DNA of 64,000 nucleotides. It comes from DATGUN01 sp035301285. GTDB lineage: Bacteria > Bacillota > Bacilli > Bacillales > Amphibacillaceae. The DNA is taken from positions 1 to 64,000 of the forward strand of contig DATGUN010000090.1 of assembly GCA_035301285.1 (NCBI GenBank). The letters are read 5' to 3'. A program made the translations under genes and the position numbers. Below, piece after piece: positions 52,227 through 61,566 of this stretch. The notes beneath the pieces are model-generated. The model saw only the letters and a list, made by a program, of their open reading frames with translations, ran no database searches and was not told where the DNA came from. Position 1 is the first letter of the stretch. The number at the start of each line of letters is the position of its first letter.

Positions 52227-53131
52227 TTATATCCCGCCTGTGTATTCAATGTATGTAATATATGTTCAATCATGAAATCACTGACATCGATCCCTGTTGC
52301 TTCATACATATTACGTATATGTGCATTGGAATTGACTTCACAGATGATAGGAGCCTCATCCGGTCCAAACAGAATATCCACACCCGCGAAATCGGCACCG
52401 ATAGCCTTTGCTGCTCTAACAGCAAAAGAGATTTCGTTGTCCTTCGCCGTATATGCTTCCATCGAACCACCTGAAGTGATATTAGCACGAAAGTCATTCG
52501 TGTTATATCTTTTCATAGCTGCCACAACGTCATCCCCAACAACATGTAATCTCGCATCCATTCCGTAACTGGATGAAATAAATTCCTGGAATACATAGCT
52601 TTTTTCACCCAGGTCTTGCATTTTTTCTAACATCTTCTGTTTGGTATGAATCAAATAGACCTGTTCTCCAAATGACCCGTAAGCTTCTTTTATAATCATG
52701 GGGAACGATAATTCATCTATGATATGTTCGATATATTCTGGATGATGTTCATTATAATGGAATATTTTCGGCTGAATCATTGTTTTGGGAATAGGAATTC
52801 CGCCGGATGCTAGCGCTTGGTATGTAGCTATCTTATCATCGCTCAACTCAATAGATCGAGCACTGTTAAACACTGGAACACCCATTAATTCGAACTGTCT
52901 GGCCAAATAAATATCTTTATCTGTAAACAGAACGAAATCAGGTAATTTATCTTCAGCTGTCTGCAATAAGGTGATTTTATGACTATTTAAATAACTGATT
53001 ACCTCATCATTTCGATAGATGATCGTATCAATTTGTTTGCGCGATGCTGCTCTTTGCAGCCAAATCGCAAAGTCGATGAATTTTTTGCCTTGCAATTGTC
53101 CATTGTAGATAATCCAACCATGTAATTTCAC
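52223..53131 (-). CDS. RimK-like ATP-grasp ligase (first of a tandem pair)
   Basis: A 302-residue paralogue of its neighbour. LSDDKIATYQALASGGIPIPKT precedes the ATP-grasp fold (split near residues 97-118); the lysine segment is FPMIIKEAYGSFGEQVYLI (about 144-162); FQEFISSSYGMDARLHVVG carries the conserved R; and GADFAGVDILFG with CEVNSNAHIRNMY holds the classical E-x-N magnesium ligands of RimK. It therefore looks fully active. The ATG follows GGAAATGAAAACG, a weak ribosome site. It diverges from folC. Peptide tagging with Glu/Lys or a spore/cell-wall modification are possible roles but only inference. Confidence 0.78.
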   Translation of the reverse strand: MKLHGWIIYNGQLQGKKFIDFAIWLQRAASRKQIDTIIYRNDEVISYLNSHKITLLQTAEDKLPDFVLFTDKDIYLARQFELMGVPVFNSARSIELSDDKIATYQALASGGIPIPKTMIQPKIFHYNEHHPEYIEHIIDELSFPMIIKEAYGSFGEQVYLIHTKQKMLEKMQDLGEKSYVFQEFISSSYGMDARLHVVGDDVVAAMKRYNTNDFRANITSGGSMEAYTAKDNEISFAVRAAKAIGADFAGVDILFGPDEAPIICEVNSNAHIRNMYEATGIDVSDFMIEHILHTLNTQAGYK

Positions 53132-53201
53132 GTTTTCATTTCCTTTCTATTGGCATACTGCTATACTAATTTTTATAATCTGACGAAAAAGTGGTGTGTT
53201 T

Positions 53202-54488
53202 ATGTTTAGGCATTTTGACGAAATAAAGACATTTATTTCAAACAGAAAATCGTTTGGTATCAAACCCGGTCTAGGACGCATGACGGATCTACTTTCTTTA
53301 TTGGGTCATCCTGAAGAACGGTTTAAATCAATTCATATCGCTGGAACTAACGGAAAAGGTTCTACCATTGAATTCATGAAAAATGCATTAAAAGCCAATG
53401 GCTATTGTGTTGGTGTATTTACCTCCCCAAGTATATCAGGTTTGACAGGTCATATATGGCATAATGATCAAAAAGCTTCGAATGATGAATGGATCGATGT
53501 TATGAATGAGATGTATCCGATTATCCGAAAATTGGATGATGAGAATAATCACCCGACAACCTTCGAAATCATAACGGCTATTGCTTTTATGTACTTTTCC
53601 AAACATGTCGATATCGCTCTCGTTGAAACGGGAATGGGAGGCCGTTACGATACTACGAACTGTCTTCAACCAATTTTATCTATTATAACAAATGTTGCCA
53701 TGGATCATACAAACTTTTTAGGAAATCGTTTAGAAGAAATCGCCTATCATAAAGCTGGCATCATCAAAAAGGGGGTACCGGTTATTCTAGGAGACATTCA
53801 TCCAGAAGTCCTTCCCGTTTTTGAGAAAGAGGCCGCGAAGCATCAGGATAATATATACCGACTGCATCATGATTTTGATTACGAGGAACCAAAACGAGGC
53901 AAACATGGGCAGACATTCATATGGCAATACGATGGACACCGTTTTAATGTCAGTATATTGATGAAGGGAATGCATCAAATCGAGAATGGTTCGTTGGCAA
54001 TGATGGCTTTACGTTTACTATACGAAAACGGCTATGTAATCAATTGGACGCTATCACTTCAAGGTCTCCATGATACTGCCCTTCCCGGAAGGTTCGAAAA
54101 AGTTCATGCGCATCCAACCATTATTGTGGATGGTGCACATAATCCGGCAGGTGCCAAATCATTTGTTGAAACAGTCCAAACTATATATCCTTCCGAGGAA
54201 AAGCATCTCATCTTTGCAGCCTATAAAGATAAAGACATCAAGACAATGTTAGATATGATAAGTCATCCTTTCAAGACCATTACATTCACCTCATTTTTGG
54301 ATGACCGTGCAGCCACGTCAGAGTTTTTATATCAATTATCCGCACATGACAATAAACGACAAATAGCGAATTGGAAGAGGGTCGTAGAGGAGGTCGCTTC
54401 AGAACACCAGAACACAGAAAGCATATATTTTATTACTGGATCCTTAGCATTTATTTCAGAGGTACGTTCGTTTCTTCTAAACAACTGA
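53202..54488 (+). CDS. folC: Folylpolyglutamate/dihydrofolate synthase
   Basis: Mur-ligase-type enzyme (428 aa) making dihydrofolate and adding glutamates to folates. The P-loop is GTNGKGS (48-54), with TSPSISGLTGHIW, ETGMGGRYDTTNC, the metal-binding TNVAMDHTNFLG, LPGRFE and DGAHNPAGA following in family order. The start at 53202 is chosen over GTG 53196; ribosome site is weak (AGTGGTG). It lies after valS in B. subtilis too, but here the ATP-grasp pair is inserted between them. Confidence 0.93.
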   Translation: MFRHFDEIKTFISNRKSFGIKPGLGRMTDLLSLLGHPEERFKSIHIAGTNGKGSTIEFMKNALKANGYCVGVFTSPSISGLTGHIWHNDQKASNDEWIDVMNEMYPIIRKLDDENNHPTTFEIITAIAFMYFSKHVDIALVETGMGGRYDTTNCLQPILSIITNVAMDHTNFLGNRLEEIAYHKAGIIKKGVPVILGDIHPEVLPVFEKEAAKHQDNIYRLHHDFDYEEPKRGKHGQTFIWQYDGHRFNVSILMKGMHQIENGSLAMMALRLLYENGYVINWTLSLQGLHDTALPGRFEKVHAHPTIIVDGAHNPAGAKSFVETVQTIYPSEEKHLIFAAYKDKDIKTMLDMISHPFKTITFTSFLDDRAATSEFLYQLSAHDNKRQIANWKRVVEEVASEHQNTESIYFITGSLAFISEVRSFLLNN

Positions 54489-54599
54489 AATTATTTACAT
54501 ATTATGTTGAAAGATTTTTTGTATAGCCGACAAAACTCGTCTTACTTTTTATAGCACTTATGCTAGTGTTTAACCAACACGTAAACGGGAGATGAAATT

Positions 54600-55529
54600 G
54601 TGGCTAATAATGATGAAATCGTAATATGGATGAACGGTAAAAAAACAACCATCGAACGTGGCAAGGGAACTATGAGATCAGAAGAATCAATTACAAAGGC
54701 TGAGCATGCAGCTACAGTGGACAAACATCTTTATCAAAATGCTGACAAATTGGAACTTCCCGGTAAAAACAATCAAACAGGTCATCAGCAGCAACCCCCC
54801 AAAAAAAGAAGATATAATTGGAAACCCGTTATCATAGCCATTATATCCGCTGTGTGTATCGGCGGTCTTTTTGGCTTGGTTATGTTAAAAGTAGTCGGGA
54901 CGCTTGATGATTATGGAGCGCCACAGTCAAACGCCAGCAGCATTTCAGATAATATCAATGACGGTGATAAAACATCAAGTATGAATGACAGTCAAGGAGA
55001 ATCAGATTATCAATTACCCGAGATAAAAAGTTTTGTCATACAAGGAGGCGTATTTGAAGAAAAGGCCAGTGTCAAGGAGTGGAAAGAATCGTTTCAGGAT
55101 GCTGCTTTCTCTCCTGTTATTTGGCCAAAAGAGGATAATTATTATTTGTTTGTTGGAATAGCACCTGCAAAAGAACAAGCAAATGACATTGTCAAAGAGA
55201 TCAATGAAACTTACGGACTGGATGTATTTGCAAAAGAGTGGAAAACAGTCGGGAGAGACCTGGCACTTTCAGAAGATGAACAACAATGGATAAGTTCAGC
55301 TGTCGAGCTTTGGAATGATTCTTTGGAAAATATCCATGACGAATCCGGTCTCCCTGTTGATGATTGGAAAAAGCTCATTGAAAATTCACCTGATCAAAAA
55401 TCTGATATAAGCTCATTTATCGAAGAATTGACTGAGCGGGTAAGTAAACTGGATAAACCTTCTGAACAAGAGGCCTCAGGGTTTTTAATGCATATATGGT
55501 ATCTGATGGATCATTTACAGGAAAAATAA
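54600..55529 (+). CDS. spoIIB: Stage II sporulation protein B-like (SPOR domain)
   Basis: A 309-residue bitopic membrane protein. The cytoplasmic N-terminus (1-72) starts EIVIWMNGKKTTIE, a single transmembrane helix lies at about 76-98, a Ser/Asp/Asn linker follows, and the outside part contains a SPOR-like region (about 143-215; KSFVIQGGVFEEKASVKEW split) for binding denuded peptidoglycan. SpoIIB helps septal peptidoglycan thinning and engulfment. Start GTG at 54600 after GGGAGATG. The folC-spoIIB-radC order supports the name; sequence conservation in this family is low. A comC gene and maf, usual neighbours, are missing. Confidence 0.82.
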   Translation: MANNDEIVIWMNGKKTTIERGKGTMRSEESITKAEHAATVDKHLYQNADKLELPGKNNQTGHQQQPPKKRRYNWKPVIIAIISAVCIGGLFGLVMLKVVGTLDDYGAPQSNASSISDNINDGDKTSSMNDSQGESDYQLPEIKSFVIQGGVFEEKASVKEWKESFQDAAFSPVIWPKEDNYYLFVGIAPAKEQANDIVKEINETYGLDVFAKEWKTVGRDLALSEDEQQWISSAVELWNDSLENIHDESGLPVDDWKKLIENSPDQKSDISSFIEELTERVSKLDKPSEQEASGFLMHIWYLMDHLQEK

Positions 55530-55669
55530 CGGCGACATGAAAATAAACGCGGATTGATTTATATATAATAACATTTTCGTTCAATTCCATCTGCTATAAT
55601 CACGTTTTTCCAAGGCCTAAAACAGATGATTGCCAGAAATAAATGATCGTGAAATTCAAAAATAGGCAT

Positions 55670-55698
55670 TTGTGGATTTAAGTCTCACCCGTTATGAT
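55670..55698 (+). promoter_or_regulatory. Sigma-A promoter of radC
   Basis: TTGTGG (55670-55675), 17 bp, TATGAT (55693-55698), 31 bp before the radC start. Confidence 0.65.
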
Positions 55699-55728
55699 AC
55701 AGATAGTTGATAAAGGAGGAAATGATAA

Positions 55729-56418
55729 ATGGAAACATCTGGTGTCATGATCAAAAATGTCCCCAAAGAAGATCGACCTCGGGAACGTTTGCTGAAGTAT
55801 GGTTCCCATTATTTATCGAACCAGGAATTGATGGCCATTTTATTAGGTAACGGTACTCGGAATGAGTCTGTCATGGTACTTGCCAATCGTCTCATTATCC
55901 ATTTTGAAGGATTGAATTTACTGAAAGATGCCACTATAGAAGAATTGACAGCTATCAAAGGAATTGGCGAAGCGAAGGGTGTATTGGTATTAGCCGCCAT
56001 AGAACTCAGTAAGCGTATGAACAAGCATAGACATGAAGAACGCTACATCATCCGTTCACCCGAAGATGGTGCAGATTACGTCATGGAGGAAATGTGTGGA
56101 CTGAATCAGGAGCACTTTGTCGTTTTGTTTTTGAATACCAAAAATCAAATCATCCATCGACAGACCATTTTCATCGGTAGTTTAAATGCCTCAATTGTCC
56201 ATCCTCGCGAAATCTTCAGGGAAGCGGTTAAAAGATCTTGTGCTTCGATCATTTGTGCTCATAATCATCCCTCAGGCGATCCCACACCTTCACAAGAAGA
56301 TATCAATGTTACAAGACGTTTGGTAGAATCCGGTAAAATGATCGGAATTGAAGTTCTAGATCACCTCGTTATTGGTGATCGCAAATTTGTTTCACTAAAA
56401 GAAAAAGGATACTTGTAA
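55729..56418 (+). CDS. radC: RadC family JAMM/MPN protein
   Basis: A 229-residue protein with an N-terminal helix-hairpin-helix part (AIKGIGEAKGVLVLAAIEL, about 75-93) and a C-terminal JAMM metalloprotease-like domain with H178, H180 and D191-region ligands in AHNHPSGDPTPSQED. Despite the name, the DNA repair role is doubtful; the biochemical function is not settled. The ATG follows AAAGGAGG. It precedes mreB as in B. subtilis. Confidence 0.93.
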   Translation: METSGVMIKNVPKEDRPRERLLKYGSHYLSNQELMAILLGNGTRNESVMVLANRLIIHFEGLNLLKDATIEELTAIKGIGEAKGVLVLAAIELSKRMNKHRHEERYIIRSPEDGADYVMEEMCGLNQEHFVVLFLNTKNQIIHRQTIFIGSLNASIVHPREIFREAVKRSCASIICAHNHPSGDPTPSQEDINVTRRLVESGKMIGIEVLDHLVIGDRKFVSLKEKGYL

Positions 56419-56477
56419 AAAATACTATCTATTTTTGTCTTTTTTTCGTATAATTATATAGAGTGAGTAACATATTT

Positions 56478-56512
56478 AGCGCCAGTTTTTCGTTTTTCAG
56501 GAAATTGGCGCT
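56478..56512 (+). terminator. Hairpin between radC and mreB
   Basis: AGCGCCA (56478-56484) pairs with TGGCGCT (56506-56512), extended by T/A pairs. The tail (TGTTGTC) is poor in T, so it is a weak or partial terminator. Confidence 0.5.
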
Positions 56513-56588
56513 TGTTGTCATTATCTATCATGGTATGTCAAACATTTCAGTGTATAACCATAAATTTGGCAATATAACCATTTCAATA

Positions 56589-56617
56589 TTGCATCACATA
56601 AAATATATCGATATAGT
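56589..56617 (+). promoter_or_regulatory. Sigma-A promoter of the mreBCD-minCD operon
   Basis: TTGCAT (56589-56594), 17 bp, TATAGT (56612-56617), 46 bp before the mreB start codon. Confidence 0.65.
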
Positions 56618-56663
56618 AAAACTACATACAACGAATGAAGTTGCATTGGAGAGGGAGATATTT

Positions 56664-57704
56664 TTGGGCAGATTTAGTTTTTCACAAGATTTGGGAATTG
56701 ACTTAGGGACTGCAAACACACTGGTGTTTGTTCATGGTAAAGGTGTCGTTTTCAGAGAACCCTCAGTGGTAGCGCAAAATAAACAGACGGGGGATATAGA
56801 AGCGGTTGGTCACTCCGCACATAATATGATCGGCAGGACGCCGGGCAATATCTCAGTCATCCGTCCAATGAAAGATGGCGTTATTGCCGATTATGACACG
56901 ACGGCTAAAATGATGACTTATTTTTTGAAGAAGGCGATGCGTTCACGATCAATATTTGCACGTAAGCCAAATGTGATGATTTGTGTCCCATCAGGCATAA
57001 CGATGGTTGAAGAAAGAGCAGTAATCGATGCCACCAGACAGGCAGGGGCAAAAGATGCATTTCCGATAGCGGAACCTTTCGCAGCTGCAATTGGTGCCGG
57101 ACTTCCTGTATGGGAGCCAACTGGTAGTATGATTGTTGATGTCGGAGGTGGAACAACAGAAGTGGCTGTTGTTTCTCTTGGGGGAATTGTATCAAGCAGG
57201 TCTGTCCGAACCGCAGGTGATAATATGGATGAAGCGATTATCCAATATATAAGAAAAAAATATAAGCTGTTGATTGGTGAGCGATCAGCAGAAAGCATCA
57301 AATTTGATATTGGATCAGCAGGCGACAGCAGTGAGCGGGGGGAAATGGACATCAGAGGACGGGATTTATTGACTGGATTGCCGAAAACAATCACGATAAC
57401 GTCCAAAGAAATATCGGATTCATTAAAGGATAGTATAGATACCATTCTGAAGGCAGTAAAAGATACACTTGAAAGCACGCCACCTGAACTTGCCGCAGAC
57501 ATTATGGATCGCGGCATCGTTCTATCAGGCGGTGGAGCCTTGCTCAAAGATTTAGACAAAGTAATCAGCGATGAGACAAAAATGCCTGTATTCATTAATG
57601 ACAATCCACTAGATAGTGTGGCGATTGGAACAGGTAAATCATTACAATACATTCAACATTTCCGTTCCCATCCGAATGTATCTGCTCATCCTTTTACAGA
57701 ATAA
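56664..57704 (+). CDS. mreB: Rod shape-determining protein MreB
   Basis: Bacterial actin (346 aa) guiding lateral wall synthesis. It begins with the actin-type phosphate-1 motif DLGIDLGTANTLVF (residues 9-22), then RPMKDGVIADYD, PFAAAIGAGLPVWEP, phosphate-2 VDVGGGTTEVAVVSLGG and MDRGIVLSGGGALL. The start is TTG at 56664, six bases after GGGAG; an open frame reaching up to 56463 has no family similarity and includes the promoter. First gene of mreBCD-minCD. Confidence 0.95.
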   Translation: MGRFSFSQDLGIDLGTANTLVFVHGKGVVFREPSVVAQNKQTGDIEAVGHSAHNMIGRTPGNISVIRPMKDGVIADYDTTAKMMTYFLKKAMRSRSIFARKPNVMICVPSGITMVEERAVIDATRQAGAKDAFPIAEPFAAAIGAGLPVWEPTGSMIVDVGGGTTEVAVVSLGGIVSSRSVRTAGDNMDEAIIQYIRKKYKLLIGERSAESIKFDIGSAGDSSERGEMDIRGRDLLTGLPKTITITSKEISDSLKDSIDTILKAVKDTLESTPPELAADIMDRGIVLSGGGALLKDLDKVISDETKMPVFINDNPLDSVAIGTGKSLQYIQHFRSHPNVSAHPFTE

Positions 57705-57716
57705 GCGGGTGTTTGT

Positions 57717-58589
57717 ATGTCATTTTTTCGAAAAACACGATTTTTTATCATATTAATAGGGATTATCGTTCTTGTCGCATTGATCGGTTATTCACTGAAC
57801 GATCGCGATAAATTGTCATTGCCGGAACAATTTATAAATGATACTGTTGGATGGGCACAACGAATTGTTCACACACCTGTTAAATATGTCAGTAATTTTT
57901 TCTCGAATATTGGAGATATAAAAAACACGTATGATGAAAACAACATTTTAAAAGAACGATTAGCACAATATAAGGGCTTGATTTATGAAGTACAAGAGCT
58001 GGAAAAGGAAAATGAAGAGCTGCGAAAATCAATCGATAAACGTGAATCCTTAAGGGATTTTAATGCCATTCAAGCTAGCGTCATAGCGAGATCTCCAGAA
58101 AGATGGATGGAACAGATTCGTATCGATAAAGGGACAAGTGATGGTGTCGAAGTCAATATGGCGGTGATTATCGCGGATGGTATGATCGGTAAAGTCCAAT
58201 CAGCCTCCAATTCCACTGCAACCGTCCAATTATTGACAGGGTTCGACGAGTTCAATCGGATTTCTGGCATGATTTCCCGTGAAGAAAAGGATGATGTGTT
58301 TGGCTTGATCGAGGAGTATGATGCCGACTCGAAGTCACTTTTATTCCGTATCATAGATGAATCGGATAAAGATATTGAACCTGGCGAGCTCGTGTTTTCT
58401 TCTGGTAAGGGAGGGGTATTCCCGGCTGGATTGTTAATTGGGGAAGTAGAAGAAGTCATTCCTGACAAATACGGCCTTACCAACACGGCATTGGTCAAAC
58501 CGGCGGCGGACATGTATGATATAGACGATGTGATTGTTGTCGATCGCAAAGTGGATGATGACCCAGATGCAGGGGATGAATCAAAATGA
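57717..58589 (+). CDS. mreC: Rod shape-determining protein MreC
   Basis: A bitopic scaffold (290 aa) linking MreB with the penicillin-binding proteins outside. One N-terminal transmembrane helix (about 8-27), a coiled-coil (about 65-112; YEVQELEKENEELRKSIDK) and the double beta-barrel domain (about 115-280; ASVIARSPERWMEQIRIDKG). It starts 12 bp after mreB and overlaps mreD by 4 bp. The C-terminal tail is acidic. Confidence 0.95.
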   Translation: MSFFRKTRFFIILIGIIVLVALIGYSLNDRDKLSLPEQFINDTVGWAQRIVHTPVKYVSNFFSNIGDIKNTYDENNILKERLAQYKGLIYEVQELEKENEELRKSIDKRESLRDFNAIQASVIARSPERWMEQIRIDKGTSDGVEVNMAVIIADGMIGKVQSASNSTATVQLLTGFDEFNRISGMISREEKDDVFGLIEEYDADSKSLLFRIIDESDKDIEPGELVFSSGKGGVFPAGLLIGEVEEVIPDKYGLTNTALVKPAADMYDIDDVIVVDRKVDDDPDAGDESK

Positions 58590-59113
58590 AACATCTCTAC
58601 TTGCCGCTTATTCTATTTATCATATTGATAACTGAAGGAATCGCATTGGAAATTTTACCATCACGCATTGTATTGAGCGATACCTTGGTTGTTCCACATT
58701 GGGTATTTATATGTCTTGTGTTTATAGCTGTTTTTTATGATAAAGAGAACACATATTATAGTGTCTTATATGCACTCATTTTCGGCCTCCTTATGGATGT
58801 CGTCTATACAGGAGTCTTGGGTGTATATATGTTCAGCTATGCTGTGGTCATATATGTCGTACATGGAGCTAAAAAAATGTTTCATTCCAACATATATGTC
58901 ACGATGTTTTTAGGGATTATAGGTATTGTGCTCGCTGAAATAATAATTAATATCGTTTTTTCAGTTGTTGATATATCGGTAATGACCTGGTATGAATATA
59001 CCATTTATCGTTTGGTTCCTACCGTTTTGGCAAATCTTATCTTCTTAGTGGTGGCGTATCCTTTTTCACAAAAATGGTTTTCTAAATGGAGCCAAGAACA
59101 GCTTAAATCTTAA
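58586..59113 (+). CDS. mreD: Rod shape-determining protein MreD
   Basis: A 175-residue integral membrane protein with five or six helices, the third partner of the MreBCD shape complex. The motif FGLLMDVVYTGVLGVYMFSY (about 65-84) is the usual MreD landmark. The start overlaps the end of mreC (ATGA), and minC follows after 99 bp. Confidence 0.92.
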   Translation: MKHLYLPLILFIILITEGIALEILPSRIVLSDTLVVPHWVFICLVFIAVFYDKENTYYSVLYALIFGLLMDVVYTGVLGVYMFSYAVVIYVVHGAKKMFHSNIYVTMFLGIIGIVLAEIIINIVFSVVDISVMTWYEYTIYRLVPTVLANLIFLVVAYPFSQKWFSKWSQEQLKS

Positions 59114-59212
59114 ATCTATTATTTGAAAAATGTTCAACTTTACTATAGAGTAAGATTCTTTCCATAATTGGTAAGTCATTAAAAGAGAGAGATTCGGAGA
59201 GGTGATTGCTCC

Positions 59213-59899
59213 ATGGATGATAAAAAGCAAAAAATAACGATTAAAGGTACGAAAGATGGTTTGATTTTAGGAATGGATGATACATGTTCATATGATGAGG
59301 TGTTTCGTGAACTTCAACAAAAATTAAAAGAAACCCCTCCCCAAAATAACGAACCATCTGTTCCCGTAACGATAAAATCCGGGAATAGGTATTTATATCC
59401 CGAACAAAAAAAAGAAATCGAGGAATTGCTCGACTCCGAAAGCAATTTTACGGTTCACAGTTTTGAATCATCTGTTGTTCGTAAAGAAGACGCACTATCC
59501 TGGAAAGACGAAACGGATATCAAGTTAGTGAACCGTATCATAAGATCTGGACAAGTTCTGGAAATAACAGGGGACCTATTGCTTATCGGAGATGTCAATC
59601 CGGGCGGAACGATACAATCAACAGGAAACATATATATCATGGGACAGTTACTCGGTATTGCCCATGCTGGTGCAGATGGAGATGAAGATGCAGTCATTGC
59701 TGCATCATATATGAAGCCCAGTCAATTAAGGATTGCTGGTTACATCAGCCGTGCACCAGATTATGAATCTGATGGTGTATATATGGAATACGGGTACATC
59801 GATAAAAGTCAAAATAAAATCATGATTGATCAATTGAAAGTTCTCTCCAGGAAAAGAGTAGATGTAAGCGGGTTCGAAAGGAGAATACAAAATGGGTGA
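59213..59899 (+). CDS. minC: Septum site-determining protein MinC
   Basis: FtsZ-ring inhibitor (228 aa). The N-terminal domain (about 1-105) blocks FtsZ polymerisation; the C-terminal beta-helix (about 115-220) binds MinD, with the landmark SGQVLEITGDLLLIGDVNPGG (in parts) and GQLLGIAHAGADGDEDAVI. The ATG at 59213 follows AGAGGTGATTG. It overlaps minD by 8 bp. Confidence 0.95.
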   Translation: MDDKKQKITIKGTKDGLILGMDDTCSYDEVFRELQQKLKETPPQNNEPSVPVTIKSGNRYLYPEQKKEIEELLDSESNFTVHSFESSVVRKEDALSWKDETDIKLVNRIIRSGQVLEITGDLLLIGDVNPGGTIQSTGNIYIMGQLLGIAHAGADGDEDAVIAASYMKPSQLRIAGYISRAPDYESDGVYMEYGYIDKSQNKIMIDQLKVLSRKRVDVSGFERRIQNG

Positions 59900-60692
59900 A
59901 GCAATTGTCATTACATCGGGAAAAGGTGGCGTAGGTAAAACAACAACGACTGCAAACATCGGGACAGCTTTGGCATTAATGGACAAAAAAGTTTGCTTGA
60001 TTGATACGGACATCGGTCTCCGGAACCTTGATGTCGTTATGGGACTGGAGAATCGGATCATCTATGATTTGGTTGACGTGATTGATGAACGGTGTAAATT
60101 ATCACAGGCTCTTATCCGGGATAAGCGGTTTAATGATCTATCATTGCTTCCCGCCGGTCAAACAAGTGATAAAAATGCAATTACCATGGAAGGTATGCAA
60201 ACGATCATCCAGGAATTGAAACAAGACTATGATTATATTGTCATCGATTGTCCGGCAGGTATTGAGCAAGGGTTTCAAAATGCTGTTTCCGGTGCAGATA
60301 AAGCCATCGTTGTTACTACTCCGGAAAAATCCAGTGTCAGAGATGCTGATAGAATCGTAGGTTTACTTGAAAACGAGGATATTGAAGCACCTTCCCTCGT
60401 CATTAATCGGATTCGCAATCATATGATGAAAAATGGCGATATGATGGATATCGATGAGATTGTACAGGTTTTATCAATCGATCTGATCGGAATTGTTGTA
60501 GATGATGATGACGTTATTAAAGCATCCAATAAAGGAGAACCAATCGCATTCCAGCCTAACTCAAAAGCCTCCATAAGTTACCGGAATATTGCGAGGCGAA
60601 TACTTGGTGAAACAGTACCATTACAATCATTGGAAGATAAAAGGGGTGTCTTTCAAAAAGTGCGACGATTTTTCGGTATGCGTTCTAAATAG
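59892..60692 (+). CDS. minD: Septum site-determining protein MinD
   Basis: Membrane-binding ParA-type ATPase (266 aa) that carries MinC to the poles. The deviant Walker A GKGGVGKT is at 10-17, Walker B DYIVIDCPAGIEQG near 118-131, and the C-terminal amphipathic membrane-targeting helix is VFQKVRRFFGMRSK. Its start lies inside the minC 3' end after AAAGGAG, so it is translationally coupled. A terminator follows. Confidence 0.97.
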   Translation: MGEAIVITSGKGGVGKTTTTANIGTALALMDKKVCLIDTDIGLRNLDVVMGLENRIIYDLVDVIDERCKLSQALIRDKRFNDLSLLPAGQTSDKNAITMEGMQTIIQELKQDYDYIVIDCPAGIEQGFQNAVSGADKAIVVTTPEKSSVRDADRIVGLLENEDIEAPSLVINRIRNHMMKNGDMMDIDEIVQVLSIDLIGIVVDDDDVIKASNKGEPIAFQPNSKASISYRNIARRILGETVPLQSLEDKRGVFQKVRRFFGMRSK

Positions 60693-60699
60693 GTCATTC

Positions 60700-60733
60700 A
60701 AATGATGTTTTCAAATTGAAAACATCATTTTTT
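60700..60733 (+). terminator. Rho-independent terminator of mreBCD-minCD
   Basis: AAATGATGTTTTC (60700-60712) pairs with GAAAACATCATTT (60718-60730) and ends in T residues. Confidence 0.88.
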
Positions 60734-60736
60734 ACG

Positions 60737-60764
60737 TCTAATTTCTATCTCATAAACATACATT
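60737..60764 (+). promoter_or_regulatory. Sigma-E-type promoter of spoIVFA-spoIVFB
   Basis: TCTAATT (60737-60743), 13 bp, CATACATT (60757-60764). The -10 is a perfect sigma-E match; the -35 is partial. The spoIVF operon is a known sigma-E target. Confidence 0.65.
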
Positions 60765-60795
60765 GTACAAAGTATGTAGAAGGATTGTGATAGGA

Positions 60796-61566
60796 ATGAG
60801 CAAACATGTAGATAAAGTACGGAAATCAATTGGAGAGCGCAGGAAGATGCGTCGGCTTACAAACAAAGAACAAACAAGCCCCCGTTATATTTATCCCGGA
60901 TTTCCGTCGGAAGAGGAAAAACACGGATATTTTCCGGAGGTCGCACATGATGTTGAACAGGGAAAACGTGGAAAACAAACTCATTTTTCGCAATTTGCCA
61001 TAAAAGGTCTTTTGGCACTCACCTTATTTGTGGGTACAGCCTTTGTACTCAAGACGGATGGTGATATATTAACTTTACCGAAAAAATGGACGAGACACGC
61101 AATGACTGAAGAGTTTCCTTTTGCTCGCGTACATGATTGGTATCAAACAACGTTTGGTACGCCGATGGGAATGTCTCCAAAATCAGATGCTGCAGTCGGA
61201 CAGGCAGCATTGGCTTTACCGGTAAATGGTGATGTTACCGAGTCATTTCATACGAATGGGACAGGAATTAAGATCATGCCGGAAGAGGCGACTGAAGTAA
61301 CAGCCTTACGTGACGGAATTGTAATCTTCGCGGGTAAAGATAAAGACACAGGCAACACTGTTGTCATACAACATTCAGATGGCAGTGAATCAACATATGG
61401 ACAATTGGATGACCTTAATGTTCATGTATACCAAATGATTGCCACAGGGGAGGAACTCGGCAACTTCAAACCTACAGAATCTCATGAAAATATTTACTTC
61501 GCCATTGAAAAAGACAATAAGTATATCGATCCTGTAAAGGTTATTAAAGTTGATGAATCTTCATAG
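60796..61566 (+). CDS. spoIVFA: Stage IV sporulation protein FA (SpoIVFA)
   Basis: Inhibitor/scaffold of the SpoIVFB protease in pro-sigma-K processing (256 aa). A cytoplasmic basic N-terminus, one transmembrane helix (about 73-90), and an outside LytM/M23-like domain (about 140-250; ITALRDGIVIFAGKDKDTGN-like stretch reading VTALRDGIVIFAG, VVIQHSDGSESTYGQL). The zinc ligands of active M23 peptidases are not present, so the domain is a non-enzymatic platform, as in the family. ATG at 60796 is chosen; GTG at 60787 is too close to AAGGA. It overlaps spoIVFB. Confidence 0.92.
   Translation: MSKHVDKVRKSIGERRKMRRLTNKEQTSPRYIYPGFPSEEEKHGYFPEVAHDVEQGKRGKQTHFSQFAIKGLLALTLFVGTAFVLKTDGDILTLPKKWTRHAMTEEFPFARVHDWYQTTFGTPMGMSPKSDAAVGQAALALPVNGDVTESFHTNGTGIKIMPEEATEVTALRDGIVIFAGKDKDTGNTVVIQHSDGSESTYGQLDDLNVHVYQMIATGEELGNFKPTESHENIYFAIEKDNKYIDPVKVIKVDESS

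Noticed and set aside
56463..56663. 67-codon N-terminal extension of MreB
   Set aside because: Contains the inter-gene hairpin and promoter, has no similarity to MreB, and a good ribosome site precedes TTG 56664.
56918..57652. 244-codon minus-strand frame inside mreB
   Set aside because: Antisense shadow of a well conserved actin-like gene.
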